64,000 nt of DNA from Pohlia nutans (Eukaryota; Streptophyta; Bryopsida; Bryales; Mniaceae): contig CM040092.1 in the NCBI GenBank assembly GCA_022496805.1, forward strand, positions 16,758,113 to 16,822,112. Reading direction: 5' to 3'. The position numbers and the translations under genes were made by a program. Positions 1-11,700 of this stretch are shown here, piece by piece. Positions within the stretch are counted from its first letter, which is position 1. Each line of letters begins with the position of its first letter. A model generated the notes under the pieces. The model searched no databases and had not been told where the DNA came from. It worked only from the letters and a program-made list of their open reading frames with translations.

Positions 1-200
1 TAGTGAAAGATTGTTTAGCCCTAATGCATACCAAATTTGTTTATGTGGAATCAATAGCATGACAAAGAAGCATATTCTTGTTGCATCTTCATATATTGTT
101 TATGTACATTGTTTATTTCTATTATTGCAATAGTATGAACAATGCAATTTACCTTTTCCAAATTAGTGCAGAAATATATTAACATAATATGATATTTCAT

Positions 201-749
201 TTAACCCCTAAATGATAGAAGGGGTAAGGGAAAAATCTAGATGTGTTATAAAATGTTATTTCTGCAACTTCAATGAAGTTTGGTCTAAAAGAGAAAATAA
301 CAAGCATGATATTCAGTAATTATCCGTACTGTCAAACTTTCAAAAATTGTTTTAAATACTCATTTAATGAATTTAGAAGCATTTTCCATTTAATAGTCAC
401 CAAAATTTTATTTAAAAATTGAAATTTTGAAATTTGGTAGGATTGGTTAAAACTAAACATTCTATTCTAAACTTCAAAAAAGGATTTTTTTCAAAAAAGA
501 GAACATCGTTAGTTTCTCCAAATAGTAAATTTTATAACATTAGGACAATATTGAGGTCTTTGTCTTTGAAAAATTATCCTCGGTGGAGTTTAACTTGGAT
601 TGGCATGATTAAAATTGGGTTGGAAAGTTGACTTGATTTACTATTTGAGAGTATTTTTTATTTTTTATAAAACTAATTTTTTCATCCTAGGTAGCCCGTA
701 AAAATAGGGCAGCGACCATAAAATGGTCGTTCGTCCACTTAGGGGTTAA
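201..749 (-). mobile_element. TTAA-flanked non-autonomous element, family A (copy A1)
   Basis: The element is bounded by TTAA at both ends, starting TTAACCCCTAAATG and ending CACTTAGGGGTTAA. Read on the minus strand it opens with the same head as the copies at 21974 and 37498, including the subterminal palindrome CGACCATTTTATGGTCG (here at about 711-727). The interior matches the other family A copies and has no credible coding capacity. The short ORF at 434-631 lies entirely inside the repeat. A piggyBac-like origin is inferred from the TTAA ends. Confidence 0.75.
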
Positions 750-850
750 ATATTGATAATTACTCTTAAATTTTATATACATATATAAGCATTATTTTAA
801 TTATCTTTTAATAAGGAATTATTCAATTAGACATTCACTACCTAAAATCT

Positions 851-1258
851 CGGGGAGTGCACTTAAAGTTAAGATTAAGAATACACGTGAGTGCGTTTTA
901 ATAGCATACCCCCTACAATACTTGGCCTTAAAATAGTTTTCAAATTAAGATTTTTAAGGTGCTAATTCATTACGTATATATCTATCATTTGGTATAAATT
1001 TCAGGACCAAATGTTTTTACAATCTTGTAAAAAAAATGATAGAGTTTTGAACTACAATGTGTTGTTAATTGCTTCAAAAATCAATTTAAAATATTTACAA
1101 GTGATTGTTTTTTGAAATTTATATAACAAGAACATTAGATTGCGTTTGACAACTTCATATTTTTTTACAATTTTTAGGTGATTTTTTAGTATATACATAG
1201 GGGATCAAAAGTACACACTCACATGATTCCTAGTCTTTAACTTTAAGTGCACTCCCCG
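851..1258. mobile_element. Inverted-repeat MITE, family L (copy L1)
   Basis: A perfect 22-bp terminal inverted repeat beginning CGGGGAGTGCACTTAAAG (851-872) is matched by its complement at 1237-1258. The interior is AT-rich and has no conserved ORF. A shorter relative with GGGAGTGCACT ends lies at 48411-48663. The superfamily is not assigned because no clear target duplication was found. Confidence 0.7.
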
Positions 1259-2524
1259 GGCCTAAAATTGTTTGGAAATTTTGACATAAAACTCTACATG
1301 CTCTACATTCATTCACCTTCATTATATAAGGACTTCTTTTGCATAGCTTTGAATTTGGAAAAGAATAAAATGAAATAAAAAAATTCATTTTACTGGGTCT
1401 AGCATTATACATCTTGGTAGGATTCATTTGGACATTTTCATCAAAACTGTGCTCAATGATTTGCAAAGAAAAGTGAAAATTTGCACTAATACTTAAGCTA
1501 GGTTTGTGTATAGGAATGTCTTTAGGAATTAAGCATCAAAAAAATCCATAGCAAAAAGAAATATTTTAATTTCTTATTTGGACGAAATGATTGTGTTGAA
1601 TGACATATTGTAATAGACTACAACTAGAACTATTAGCTGGAAGATCATCACAAATCTATTGACCAAATTTTCTTTGAACATCTATAGAACTATTAGTGAA
1701 GTTCATCACGAATCTATCAATAGTCATGAGTGCCCAAACAAGCAATTATGTGTTAATTTGATTGATTATCCTAGTAGGTTTTGAATTTGAACAAACTATA
1801 AAATCATGGGCAAGATTGAAATACCTTTTCTTTTATAAACACATATATATTTAGGAAAATTTATTTAAAAGGTACCCCTTGTTAAAGGACCATACTTTTG
1901 TATTGCAAATTACAAAAAAAAGCAATAAACTTTGTGAATACATAGACTGAATGGAATATTAATATTCCACATGTCCATCATGTGTGTGCAGATGAAAAAT
2001 GTGTAATGTCATAGTTTGAACATCCTTCACCATGCTTTGAAAAATGTTGTGACAATCATTCTTTCACATTCTTCATTATAAAATTCTCAAGTGTTGCAAA
2101 TTCTTATATAAGTTACATGATCAAGCTTGTACAAATTGAATAATGACAGGGTATGATCCCCTAGAGAGAACTTATACAAGGATGTTTTTGGGTCCAACAT
2201 GTATTGTATGATTTTAAGGGGTATCAGGGGTTGACAGAACTTCATGTGAGAGTGAAAGTCTCATGTCTACTCAACTTCAGTCCATATGTACAATCACAGT
2301 TTTAATATGAGTAATTACAACTGAGCAGGCCACAGATATTCATCTGGCCAGAGAAAAGTTGTACTAGTGTCCAGAGGAAGATTGTGATGTTAGTGTGTGC
2401 AGTAAATGTCTTTCACAATGACCAACTGGGAGCCACAGGACGTCCATCCATCCATCGCCTCAAGTTCGAATCCATCCTAGTCACAAACTTTGGATATTGC
2501 ACTTCATTCATTCACCCTCCCCCT
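1259..2524. other. No gene recognised
   Basis: This is AT-rich DNA with many stop codons in all frames. I see no domain, RNA gene or clear repeat boundary. The ORF overlapping its left end (1230-1466) crosses a transposon end and is probably spurious. Confidence 0.5.
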
Positions 2525-2608
2525 AAACCAATCACAAGATGACATGTGGCACTTTTTGGACTAAGAAAATTATTAATTTATGTTGAAACTGACTAATGAC
2601 GTAGGGTG
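2525..2608 (+). repeat. Dispersed repeat R, copy 1
   Basis: A segment starting near AACCAATCACAAGATGACAT and ending near GACGTAGGGT recurs in inverted orientation at 39009-39086 with about 80 percent identity by eye. It is probably part of a larger transposon-derived repeat whose ends I could not define. Confidence 0.55.
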
Positions 2609-2784
2609 CTTTTTGTGAGGATCCAGGTATTAGGTTCGTCATTAAGGAACTGAGGTGATGGGAGGTCACACCGCATCCAATTATTAAGAGCTAAGCCTAC
2701 ATGGCACACTGCGTGTCGGTCTCTGTAAAACTATTTTTTGTACTTAAAATATTTTGAACTTGACTAGGGTAGTAGCCGTTTGGA

Positions 2785-3990
2785 AATGGTCATTTGTCTT
2801 TTCTAAAACTAGGACTAGATAAAGTAGTGGATTTGGTGCCATTACATAAGTCCTAGGTCCTATCCACTTCACATGCATGTGACATTACATAAGACTTAGG
2901 TCCTATCCACTTCACATGCAGGTGACAGCTACATGAATAGTTTTCAATTCAAGACCTAAAATCCAGCTTGATGTGAATTCAACTTCAAAAAAAAAATTCC
3001 TAGACATGGACATTTGTCTTTTCTAAAACCAATACGAGATAAAGTAACAGATTTGGTGCCATTACATAAGTCTTAGGTCCTATCCATTTCACATGTAGGT
3101 GACATTACATAAAACCTAGGTCCTATCCACTTCAAATGTAGGTGACATTACATAAGACCTAGGTCATGTCTACTTCACATGCACGTAACGACTGCGTCAA
3201 CAATCATCAACTCAAGACCTAATTTCTGACTTGATATGAAGACAATTTTAGCAAATCTGCTTGGAAATGGACATTTGTCATTTCTAAAACTAGTATTAGA
3301 TAAAGTAACGGATTTGGTGCCATTACTATAAATCCTAGGTCCTATCCACTTCACATGTAGGTGACAACTGCATCACAGTTCTCAATTCAAGACCTAAAAT
3401 CCAGCTTGATGTGAACTCAACTTCAAAAAATTGCAATGAAATGGACATTTGTCTTTTTCTAAAACCAGTACTAGATAAAGTAGCAGGTTTTGTACCATTA
3501 CATTCGTCCTAGGTCCTGTCCACTTCACATGCAGGTGACCACGGCATCAACAATTTTCAACTCAAGACTTATAATCCAGCTTGATGTGAACTCAATTTGA
3601 GCAAAACTGCCTAGAAATTGACATTTATCTCTTCTAAAACCAATACTAGAAAAAGTAGCGGATTTGGTGCCATTACATAGATCCTAGGTCCTATTTACTT
3701 CACATATAGGTGACACTACATAAGACCTAGGTCCTATCCACTTCACATGCATGTCACGACTGCATCAATAGTTATCAATTCAAGGCATAAAATCCAACTT
3801 GATGTGAAGACAATTTCAGCGAATCTGTTTAGAAATGGACATTTGTCATTTCTAAAACTAGTATTAAATAAAGTAACGGATTTGGTGTCATTACATAAGT
3901 CCTAGGTCCTATCCACTTCACATGTAGGTGACAACTGCATTAACAATTCTCAATTCAAGACCTAAAATCCTACTTGATGTGAACACAACT
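2785..3990 (+). repeat. Higher-order tandem repeat (about six units with internal subrepeats)
   Basis: The phrase GGACATTTGTC with TTTCTAAAAC marks unit starts near 2785, 3005, 3265, 3441, 3614 and 3830, so unit length varies from about 170 to 260 bp. The variation comes largely from a subrepeat of about 45-50 bp built around CCTAGGTCCTATCCACTTCA, present one to three times per unit. Each unit closes with a segment like CAAGACCTAAAATCCAGCTT. No coding potential is visible. It reads as a local minisatellite nested in a larger tandem array. Confidence 0.85.
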
Positions 3991-5663
3991 TCATCAAAAC
4001 TGCCTACTTCTACTCCCCAACACTCTTTTGATTGCTTCGTAATGTGAAAAGATAGTTGATGACAAGTTTTAACCAAAGAAAAGAACAATTTTAGTTAGAA
4101 GCAAGTGAGAACGTACCTTTGCTCATAGAGATTTTTCTTCAATTTTTGAGCACATGGCTCCAGTGAAATAAACATTGTAACACATTCATCTAGATTTTAT
4201 AGGAAATCATTGTAAATGGATGAAAAAATTCTCAAATGGATCAAAAGATGTTGATATTGAATGAATATTTGGTGACAAAGAAATGAGTTTTGGGTTCTCT
4301 AAATTTAGCACTTTCCAAAAGCAGTTTTTATTTCCAGGTTTATTTTGCTACCTAAAAAAAGGCTGCTTACTCAACACTGGCTGGTCCCTGCAAAGCTCTC
4401 ATGGGTTTTGTTTGGGCTCTTACTACTTGTGTAATTCATCAAGCATATACTCATACACACACATACATATACATATATGAATTTTTTTATTTTCCATCAA
4501 AAGTGTAGGCCCTTAGGACACATGGTGAAGAACTTCGGTCCCTTTTGGATCCGGCATGGATCAAAAATCCGTTCGTTTAAGACCCCACACCAAAGTCCAT
4601 ATCTTAATGAAATACATGACGTCAATTGAAGATCTACATAAATGATTGTGCCGTTAACGGTTTTTTGACATCATTTTGTAATGTCGAATGTTCAAAAATC
4701 TAGAAGAATGTCCCGACAATAGCTACCCGAGGTCGAATATTTGAACAACGAATTTTATGGAAGTCTCCGTGATATGTTCCCGAGATCGAATATTTCCCGA
4801 CAAAAAGGCTGTACCTTGTAAAAAAACAGAAACGTGCATTTCCACATGGTTATTGGACGACAAATAATGTCCCCCATGATTGGATAGATTTTTAACTCCG
4901 CACACTTAATCAGATACTTGAATCCAAACTGCTTCCAATGGGAATTTAGCCACTGGTGTCAATTTGACATCAGAAATTCAGATACTACATTCAAAATAAC
5001 GACATTCAAATTCTATGTTAACCGCTAAATCTTGTACACTCAAAATTCTTTTACCTCACTCGTTTGCTAACCAATGTACATTAATTCACAACATTACATA
5101 TAGAGATTCTCCACTCACATGTGTGTACAACATCCAATATTTCATGGAGACATCAAAATGTCATACAAAAGAGTTTGATAAAAAGGAGTTCAGAATGTAC
5201 CTAGAAAAGGGGAAAAAAAAGATATTATTTCCTACAATTGTCATTCTATTTAGTGTAAAAGTTTAAAGAACATTATTTTATGCCACAAAATTTAATTGGA
5301 AATGTAATTTTTACTAACTAAGCATGTAGAAGTACACTTTGAACTTGTAATTATCACACTCTCCAATATCACATTCCAATATCTACAAAGAATATTTGTT
5401 ACTATATACGTATGTAATTGGACACTATCTACATGTCAAATTTTGTACTCATGTATGTTGGTTACCAAAATGGTGGTATAAAAGTGTACTACAACATGAG
5501 AAGTATCAGTGTTATGTCTGTAGGTCAAATTATATATATACTTTAGCACAAACATGTTGCATACTTGCATTGCAACATTGAATGTAGGAGAATATCAATC
5601 GGATAGTTGGTCGAAGTCTTCCAGAACTGAATGAAAAACATTCAAGATGACATGATGAAACAT
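3991..5663. other. No gene recognised
   Basis: This is AT-rich intergenic sequence. A short CA/TA-rich run lies near 4451-4476. Short ORFs at 4283, 4723, 5015 and 5396 show no domain-like composition and no promoter context. Confidence 0.45.
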
Positions 5664-6217
5664 TTAACCCCTAAATGCCCAGGGCATTCACAAAAAAGTC
5701 AAACAATACTTTCATATAGAGTTTGCTCATCAATAGCTTTTGAGTTATTTTTTGAAATATTTTTAATAAATGTAAACATATGTTTGCTATTGGTCCTCAA
5801 ATTTTCAAAAAAAATTAATGCGTTATAAATTTAATATGATTTTTGAAGTAATATATACAAAGAAATTCATATAAAATACAAAATTATTCCAAACAACCAA
5901 AAAATTTTATAAAAGATTCATGTTACAATGAAGAACCATATAGGAAATTCAATTTAAAATATATTTCCTAAATTTGGAAATATGATAATGACATATGCTT
6001 TGTAATGTAGTTTGAATTAGGACCTCTTGACATTGCAAGTGCAATAAAATACTTAATATTATGATTTTTTCAAATTTACAAAGTAAAGTAGAAACTAGAC
6101 TTGATAAGCTCCATTTTCTTAGTTGGACTTGAAAGCAAAAATAATCATTTTTAAGGGTGCAATTGAATTTGACCAACCACCATCCACTATTTGGATGCTT
6201 GGGCATTTAGGGGTTAA
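5664..6217 (+). mobile_element. TTAA-flanked element, family K (copy K1)
   Basis: A perfect 18-bp inverted repeat, TTAACCCCTAAATGCCCA, occurs at the left end and as its complement at the right end (6200-6217). A small palindrome, TGCCCAGGGCA, lies at the left end only. The length is 554 bp and the interior is AT-rich and non-coding. A truncated relative follows the element at 13800-14347. Confidence 0.8.
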
Positions 6218-6314
6218 AGATGAAAACGTGACCATTTTGTGACAATAGGGTCGTGACAAATTGTGTGGCAATGTGCATTTAATATTATATATATGTTATA
6301 AGTTGCAGTTTGCT

Positions 6315-6549
6315 TTAACTTTTAGAGGACCAAGAAGCCCAAATCAGACCCATGTTTTTTTTTAGCATTTTAAAGTAAGTCCTAGATATGGACTTTTTTT
6401 TGTTCAATTTTTTTTTAACCAAGACTTATAATGTTCTTCATCGATTTGAGTGATATAAAATTTGATTCAATCTAAATTATCTTTTTTGCAGTAGGATTGA
6501 TTGAATTTGTCATTTTAAAACTTTGAATCCTTGGTCCATTAGGAGTTAA
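6315..6549 (+). mobile_element. TTAA-flanked short element, family G (copy G1)
   Basis: This 235-bp element runs from TTAACTTTTAGAGGACC to GGTCCATTAGGAGTTAA. Its interior matches copies at 15066, 30166 and 34666 (the last inverted), including a stretch like TTTGAATCCTTGGTCC before the right end. It is non-coding. Confidence 0.7.
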
Positions 6550-6810
6550 GCTCTGATGCTACATAGAATGAAGAGTGTAGACAAAGGATGCATTGCAGTT
6601 GTTCTTGGAAGAATAAGTGAAAATTTATTAAAAATAAAGCTACATAGATCAATAAGAAGTCACACTAAATTATTTACTGAACATGCTAGTCATTCTCCAA
6701 CCAGACTTTAGTTGCAGAGTGCACTTAGATGGATATACCTAAAACCGCCAAGACCCAATTATACACCCTATCATTGATCTCCCAATTCCAATTGGAATTG
6801 ACCCAATTAC
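6550..6810 (+). repeat. Host repeat B, copy 1, left half (interrupted by the LTR retrotransposon)
   Basis: The sequence from GCTCTGATGCTACATAG onward matches 49140-49400. Both copies directly follow the end of a family G element, so the larger repeat already contained that element when it was duplicated. The copy is split by the retrotransposon at 6811 and resumes at 13371. Confidence 0.7.
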
Positions 6811-6872
6811 TGTCACGGACATAGAACCTTGACATGGGTATTGCAAAGACTAGGCCTTGAAGCCAGAGATAT

Positions 6873-7013
6873 GTTATTGTTCAAGACTAGTTCGTGATGG
6901 GTATTGCCGTAGTTGTCCAGAGATAAGTTATTGTCCAAACTAGTTCGTGATGGGGATTGCCGTATTGTCCAGTGATAAGTTATTGTCCAAACTAGTTCGT
7001 GATGGGTATTGCC
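6873..7013 (+). repeat. Tandem repeats in LTR U3
   Basis: A core reading TTATTGT(C/T)CAA(A/G)ACTAG, then TTCGTGATGGG and ATTGCC, occurs at about 6873, 6928 and 6979. Copies are spaced 51-55 bp and are preserved in the 3' LTR. Direct repeats upstream of the TATA region are typical of LTR enhancers, but enhancer function is inferred. Confidence 0.7.
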
Positions 7014-7143
7014 ACCGACATAGAACCTTCTAGAATATTTCTAGAAGTTCTATAGGTCCTTTGACTTTTAGGATCTTTCTAGATACTTCCTAGGGACTCT
7101 CATAGTCTCTAGGAAGCCCCTTCAGAAGCTTCCTTGGTACTAG

Positions 7144-7185
7144 TATATCTAGGGGACGAGATGAGGGATTCCTCACTCTCGTCAA
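7144..7185 (+). promoter_or_regulatory. LTR core promoter and likely transcript start
   Basis: A TATA-like stretch, TATATCTA, lies at 7144-7151. About 30 bp downstream is a pyrimidine-rich CACTCTCGTCAA at 7174-7185, the usual spacing for a plant start site. This 12-mer is exactly complementary to sequence just inside the 5' LTR boundary (7363-7374). The start site is inferred from spacing only. Confidence 0.5.
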
Positions 7186-7362
7186 CACAAGTTTAGGAGC
7201 ACCCTTGAGTGTGCCTTGTCTTGTATCTTGTTCAACTATCGATTAGTTCAATATACTTTCTTGAGAACCACTCTTGTGTACTATTGCACTTCTTGTTCTT
7301 GGGTCCTTGTTCATGTTCTTGCTCTTGTTCTCTTGTTCTTGAGTTTTTGTGTCCCTGATAGT

Positions 7363-7374
7363 TTGACGAGAGTG
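7363..7374 (+). promoter_or_regulatory. Candidate self-primed primer binding site
   Basis: TTGACGAGAGTG begins 2 nt after the 5' LTR ends, where a tRNA primer site normally lies. It does not resemble the initiator-Met tRNA site common in plant elements. It is instead a perfect complement of CACTCTCGTCAA at 7174-7185, the predicted 5' end of the transcript. This is the arrangement known for the self-priming Tf1 element of fission yeast. Confidence 0.55.
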
Positions 7375-7398
7375 ACATTGACAATACTAGAGCTTGGT

Positions 7399-7581
7399 CT
7401 TTCTTGATAAGAGTGGATTACCCCTTTCTTGAAAGTACTAGAGCATTCTAGAGGTTGCGGATTACCCTCCTCTAGGCTAGTATTGTTGTATGTTGTAAAA
7501 TTCTTTCTTGATCAAGAGCGGATTACCCCTTTTTCAAGATTGGGTTTTAACATTTTTTGAAGGTTGCGGATTACCCACCTT
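7399..7581 (+). other. Four leader hairpins with a shared GGATTACCC loop
   Basis: GGATTACCC occurs at 7415, 7459, 7520 and 7568. Each copy lies in the loop of a local inverted repeat with a different stem. The stems are AGAG/CTTT (7410-7413 with 7424-7427, one G-U pair), CTAGAGG/CCTCTAG (7448-7454 with 7469-7475), AAGAG/CTTTT inside TCTTGA/TCAAGA (7506-7539), and AAGGT/ACCTT (7560-7564 with 7577-7581). Loops are 10-14 nt. The array sits between the primer site and the gag start, where packaging or translation signals lie in LTR elements. Its function is unknown. Confidence 0.7.
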
Positions 7582-7639
7582 TAAATTGTGTCTACTCATC
7601 ATAGAACTCTTTAGTTTCTTTCTCTAGAGTGATTTCAAG

Positions 7640-8707
7640 ATGTCGGGAGTTGTAGATACGAGTATAGCAGACTTAGCTGAATGAAAGCTAGACGCCGTTC
7701 TCAAAGCCATCGAAGCCTTGTCTATCAGGACCAATGAGATCGAGAGCTTTGTTTCTAGACTTCACAACGACCTCGGGGCTGGACCTTCACAAACGAGTCC
7801 TGCGCCTCAAGTTTTTCCATCCGGAGAACCATCAATTCTTCCAATTCAAGAGGAGAATCCATCTACTCAACATGTCGAGACTTTGAGGATCAAGGAGCCT
7901 CGGATCAACCTTCCAGACAAGTTCGATGGCACACGCTCAAAGTTTCAAGGGTTTGTCAATCAAATCCAACTTATTACATTTCTTCAACTCCAATGCTATC
8001 CGACAGACGAATCGCGAGTAAGTCTAGTTGGAACCTTACTTACGGGGCAAGTTCTATCTTGGTTTGCTCCTCTGTTTGAAAAAAGATCACCGATCTTGAA
8101 TAACTTCGAGATGTTGTTAGCTGCATTTGGAGAGGCTTTTGGAGAACATGACCAGATCCGTTGAGCAACAACCAAGATTCGTTCTTTGCGACAAGGATCG
8201 CGATCTGCATCTGTGTATGCATCAGATTTTCGACAATTAGCATGCGACATCAATTGGGACGAAGAAGCACTCATGAGTCAATTTCATTGGGGACTATGAG
8301 ATGACGTCAAGGACCTGTTATTATCTTTGTCTGATCCTCAAACACTCAGTGAGGCAATAAGTCAAGCCGTGAAGTGTGACAATCGATTATTTCAGCGACG
8401 TCAAGATCAACGTTCTTGGACTTCATCAAAACCTTATAGAAGTCCTTCTCACTCGACTGCTTCAACAAATATTTCAGGGAGTCATTCAGAAGTAGAAGAC
8501 ATGCAAATTGATGCGATACAATTCAAGCCACTTACGCCACAAGAGAAGAAACGACGATTTGAAGAAGGTTTATATTTGTATTGTGGAGAACCAGACGATA
8601 AAGCTGACAGTTGCTCCAAAAAGCAACACCGCCATACTTTCAAGACACGGAGCACGTTCGTGGGGGACCATCGACAATCAAAAAACGAAGAGACCCAGCC
8701 ACAATAG
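7640..8707 (+). pseudogene. gag: gag (capsid/nucleocapsid), three premature stops
   Basis: The ORF starts ATGTCGGGAG at 7640 and continues in one frame to TAG at 8705-8707. It is interrupted by TGA at 7682, 8162 and 8297, each plausibly a CGA arginine codon changed by C-to-T. The middle holds a Ty3-type capsid segment with the pattern KIRSLRQGSRS, then YASDFRQLA and FHWGL. Near the C-terminus is a nucleocapsid knuckle (about 8562-8612) that should read CxxCxxxxHxxxxC. Here the first Cys is Tyr and the His is Asp, so the finger is also damaged. Gag would form the virus-like particle. The frame ends in a frameshift overlap with pol. This copy is not translatable as one protein. Confidence 0.88.
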
Positions 8708-11700
8708 AGACCGTGCGGTTGGACAAGTTCAAATCACAAGGTCTCTTCCTTTCCGGTCAACCCTCTCGTTGTTTTAATGTACCTTTATCTTTTATTTGTT
8801 TGAACCTTCAAACATCCGCCTTGATAGATTCAGGAGCCTCTGCTTGTTTCATAGATGAGGATTTCGTAAAACTTCACAATATTTCTTTAGTTAAAAAACT
8901 ATATCCTGTTCCTGTAGAAGTAATAGATGGACGACCCTTAGCCTCAGGTCATGTCACCCAAGAAACTATTCCTTTAGAAATAGAGTTAGAAGGTCATAAT
9001 AGTTTTCTTGTTTTTAATGTCATTAAAACTCCTACAAGCTCTATCATACTAGGACTATCTTGGCTTAGAAAATACAATCCCAATATAGATTGGAGTACCC
9101 TCAAAATCAAGTCATTTCCTAGCACTACGATTCCCCCAACACAACCAACTAGGTCCAAAATTCGTCACCCTAAACCATTGTTCATTGGAGCAAAGGCTTT
9201 TATGAGAGCTGCAAAACACAGCAATCCGTTTGCTATTTATGCAACTCCGGCTCGTGATGAAGCAACTATAGTTACGAGTATTCCGGATCAGTATAAAGAG
9301 TTTCAAGATGTTTTTGAGAAGAAAAATGCTGATATTTTACCGGAGCATCGACCTTATGTCTGCGCGATTGATCTGCAAGACGGCGCGCAACCACCTTTTG
9401 GCCTGATTTACAACCTCTCGCAAAACGAACTTGTAGCGTTGAAGGAATATATTGAAGAAAATCTCACCAAAAACTTCATCCGTCACTCGAAGTCTCTAGC
9501 TGGTGCCCCAATACTCTTTGTCAAGAAGAAGGACGGCTCTTTACGAATGTGTGTTGATTATCGCGGCCTGAACAAGATTACTGTGAAGAATCGATACCCG
9601 TTGCCGTTGATATCTGGACTTCTAGATCAACTTGGACATGCCAAGATCTATACGAAGATTGATTTACGCGGAGCTTACAACCTAGTACGCGTTAAAGAAG
9701 GGGACGAATGGAAAACTGCATTTCGAACAAAGTATGGTCATTTTGAATACAATGTCATGTCTTTTGGACTTACAAATGCACCTGCCATATTTCAACATTT
9801 GATGAACGACGTTTTCCGGGAATTTTTGGATAAGTTTGTCGTGTGCTATTTGGATGACATCTTAATCTATTCCAAGAATGTTGAAGAACATGAAGAACAT
9901 GTGAAGCTTGTATTACAAAAATTACGAGATGCTGGATTATACGCAAAAGCAGAAAAGTGCGTATTTCATCAACCGCAAGTGGAGTTTCTTGGGTATATTA
10001 TTTCCAATGAAGGTTTATCTATGGATCCAAAGAAGATTGAAGCTATCACGAATTGGTTAACTCCCCGAACGGTACGTGATGTACAATGTTTTCTCGGATT
10101 TGCTAATTTTTATCGAATTTTCATCCAGAATTATTCTCAAATTGCTGCTGCATTGACTCGATTGACATGCAAAGACAAGCTCGATTGGGGACTTGAAGCG
10201 GAGAATGCTTTTCAAAATCTGAAGACTGCTTTTACAACGGCTCCAATTTTGATTCATCCAGACTTCTCAAAACCATTTTACATGGAGACTGATGCATCAG
10301 ACTTTGCATTAGGTGCAGTATTATCGCAAAAGGGAGATGACGCAAAAATTCATCCAGTTGCGTTCTATTCTAGAAAATTCTCTGCTGCAGAAATCAACTA
10401 CGAGATCCATGACAAAGAACTACTTGCTATAGTGGACTCGTTTCAAGAATGGCGTCATTTTCTTGAAGGCGCTTCGCACCAGGTGACTGTATACACAGAT
10501 CACAAAAATCTTGAATATTTTATGTCAGCTCGTGTATTAAATCGTCGGCAAGCTCGTTGGAACATGTCATTATCTCGTTTTGACTTTGTCATCACATATC
10601 GACCTGGAAGACAACAAGGATTATCAGATGCTTTGTCTCGAAGATCCTATCTTGCGCCTAAAGAAGGAGAAGCTGCGTATGACCAACAACGAACAATTCT
10701 TTTAAAAACCGAGCAATTTCGAGTTCATGGAGCGACTATGGCAATGCCAGTTGACTCATCATTTCTTGACCAAGTTCGTGCAATATCAGCAATGGACCCT
10801 CTTGTTCTTGACATTCAGCGTCGCCCTGCTACTGATCGCGACAATTTCAAGTTTGTGGACGACTTCTTGTATTTTGAGGAGCGCTTGTATATTTCAGAAG
10901 GTTCTACACGCCTTCGATTTCTTCAAGCCCGTCCTGATTTTCCTGCAGCCGGACATTTTGGGTTCAACAAGACGTTAGAACTCATTTCTCGAGATTTTTG
11001 GTGGCCTCAGATGTGGAAGACTGTCAAAGACTATGTCCTTTCTTGTGACACTTGTTCTAGATCGAAGAATCCACGACATCGTCCATATGGACTCTTGCAG
11101 CCGCTGCCTATTCCAAAGCAGCCATGGTCTTCTGTTTCTATGGATTTCATCACCGATTTACCTCCATCGAAGTCATTTGACACCATATTCGTGGTTGTTG
11201 ACCGATTGACAAAAATGGCACATTTCATTCCTTGCAAGAAGACAATCACTAGAGAAGAGACAGCAAGATTATTTTTGGACAACATTTATCGATATCATGG
11301 ATTACCAGATGACATCGTTTCAGATCGTGGACCGCAATTTGTCTCTAAATTTTGGAGATCTCTTTTTGAAATCTTGAAGGTGCAAATCAAACTTTCTTCT
11401 GCTTTTCATCTTCAAACTGATGGCCAAACGGAGCGTTTAAACCAAGTATTGGAGCAGTATTTGCGTTGCAACATCAAATATCAACAAGACGATTGGACTT
11501 TGCACTTGCCATTGGCTGAGTTTGCATATAATAATACCGTTCATGCATCGACTCAACAAACGCCATTCTATGCCAACTATGGATATCATCCAAAGTTTGA
11601 CATGTTAAAACCGATAGAGAATGAGAATCCGGCAGCAGTCGACTTTGCAACAAGATTATCAGAACTCCATGCGTTGATGAAGATTCATTTAGGAGAAGCC

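Larger units (their letters stand above)
6811..7360 (+). repeat. 5' LTR (550 bp)
   Basis: It aligns end to end with 12813-13370. Differences are C/G near 6833, G/A twice in the CTTCAGAAGCTTCCTTGG stretch, T/C in GAGTTTTTGT, T/C in the terminal dinucleotide region, and absence of an 8-bp TCTTGTTC unit found in the 3' LTR. U3 holds three tandem copies of a core ending in CTAGTTCGTGATGGG. The R region probably starts near 7174. Confidence 0.95.

Noticed and set aside
2785..3990. CRISPR-like array
   Set aside because: Repeats are long, contiguous and diverged, with no unique spacers of constant length, and the DNA is eukaryotic.
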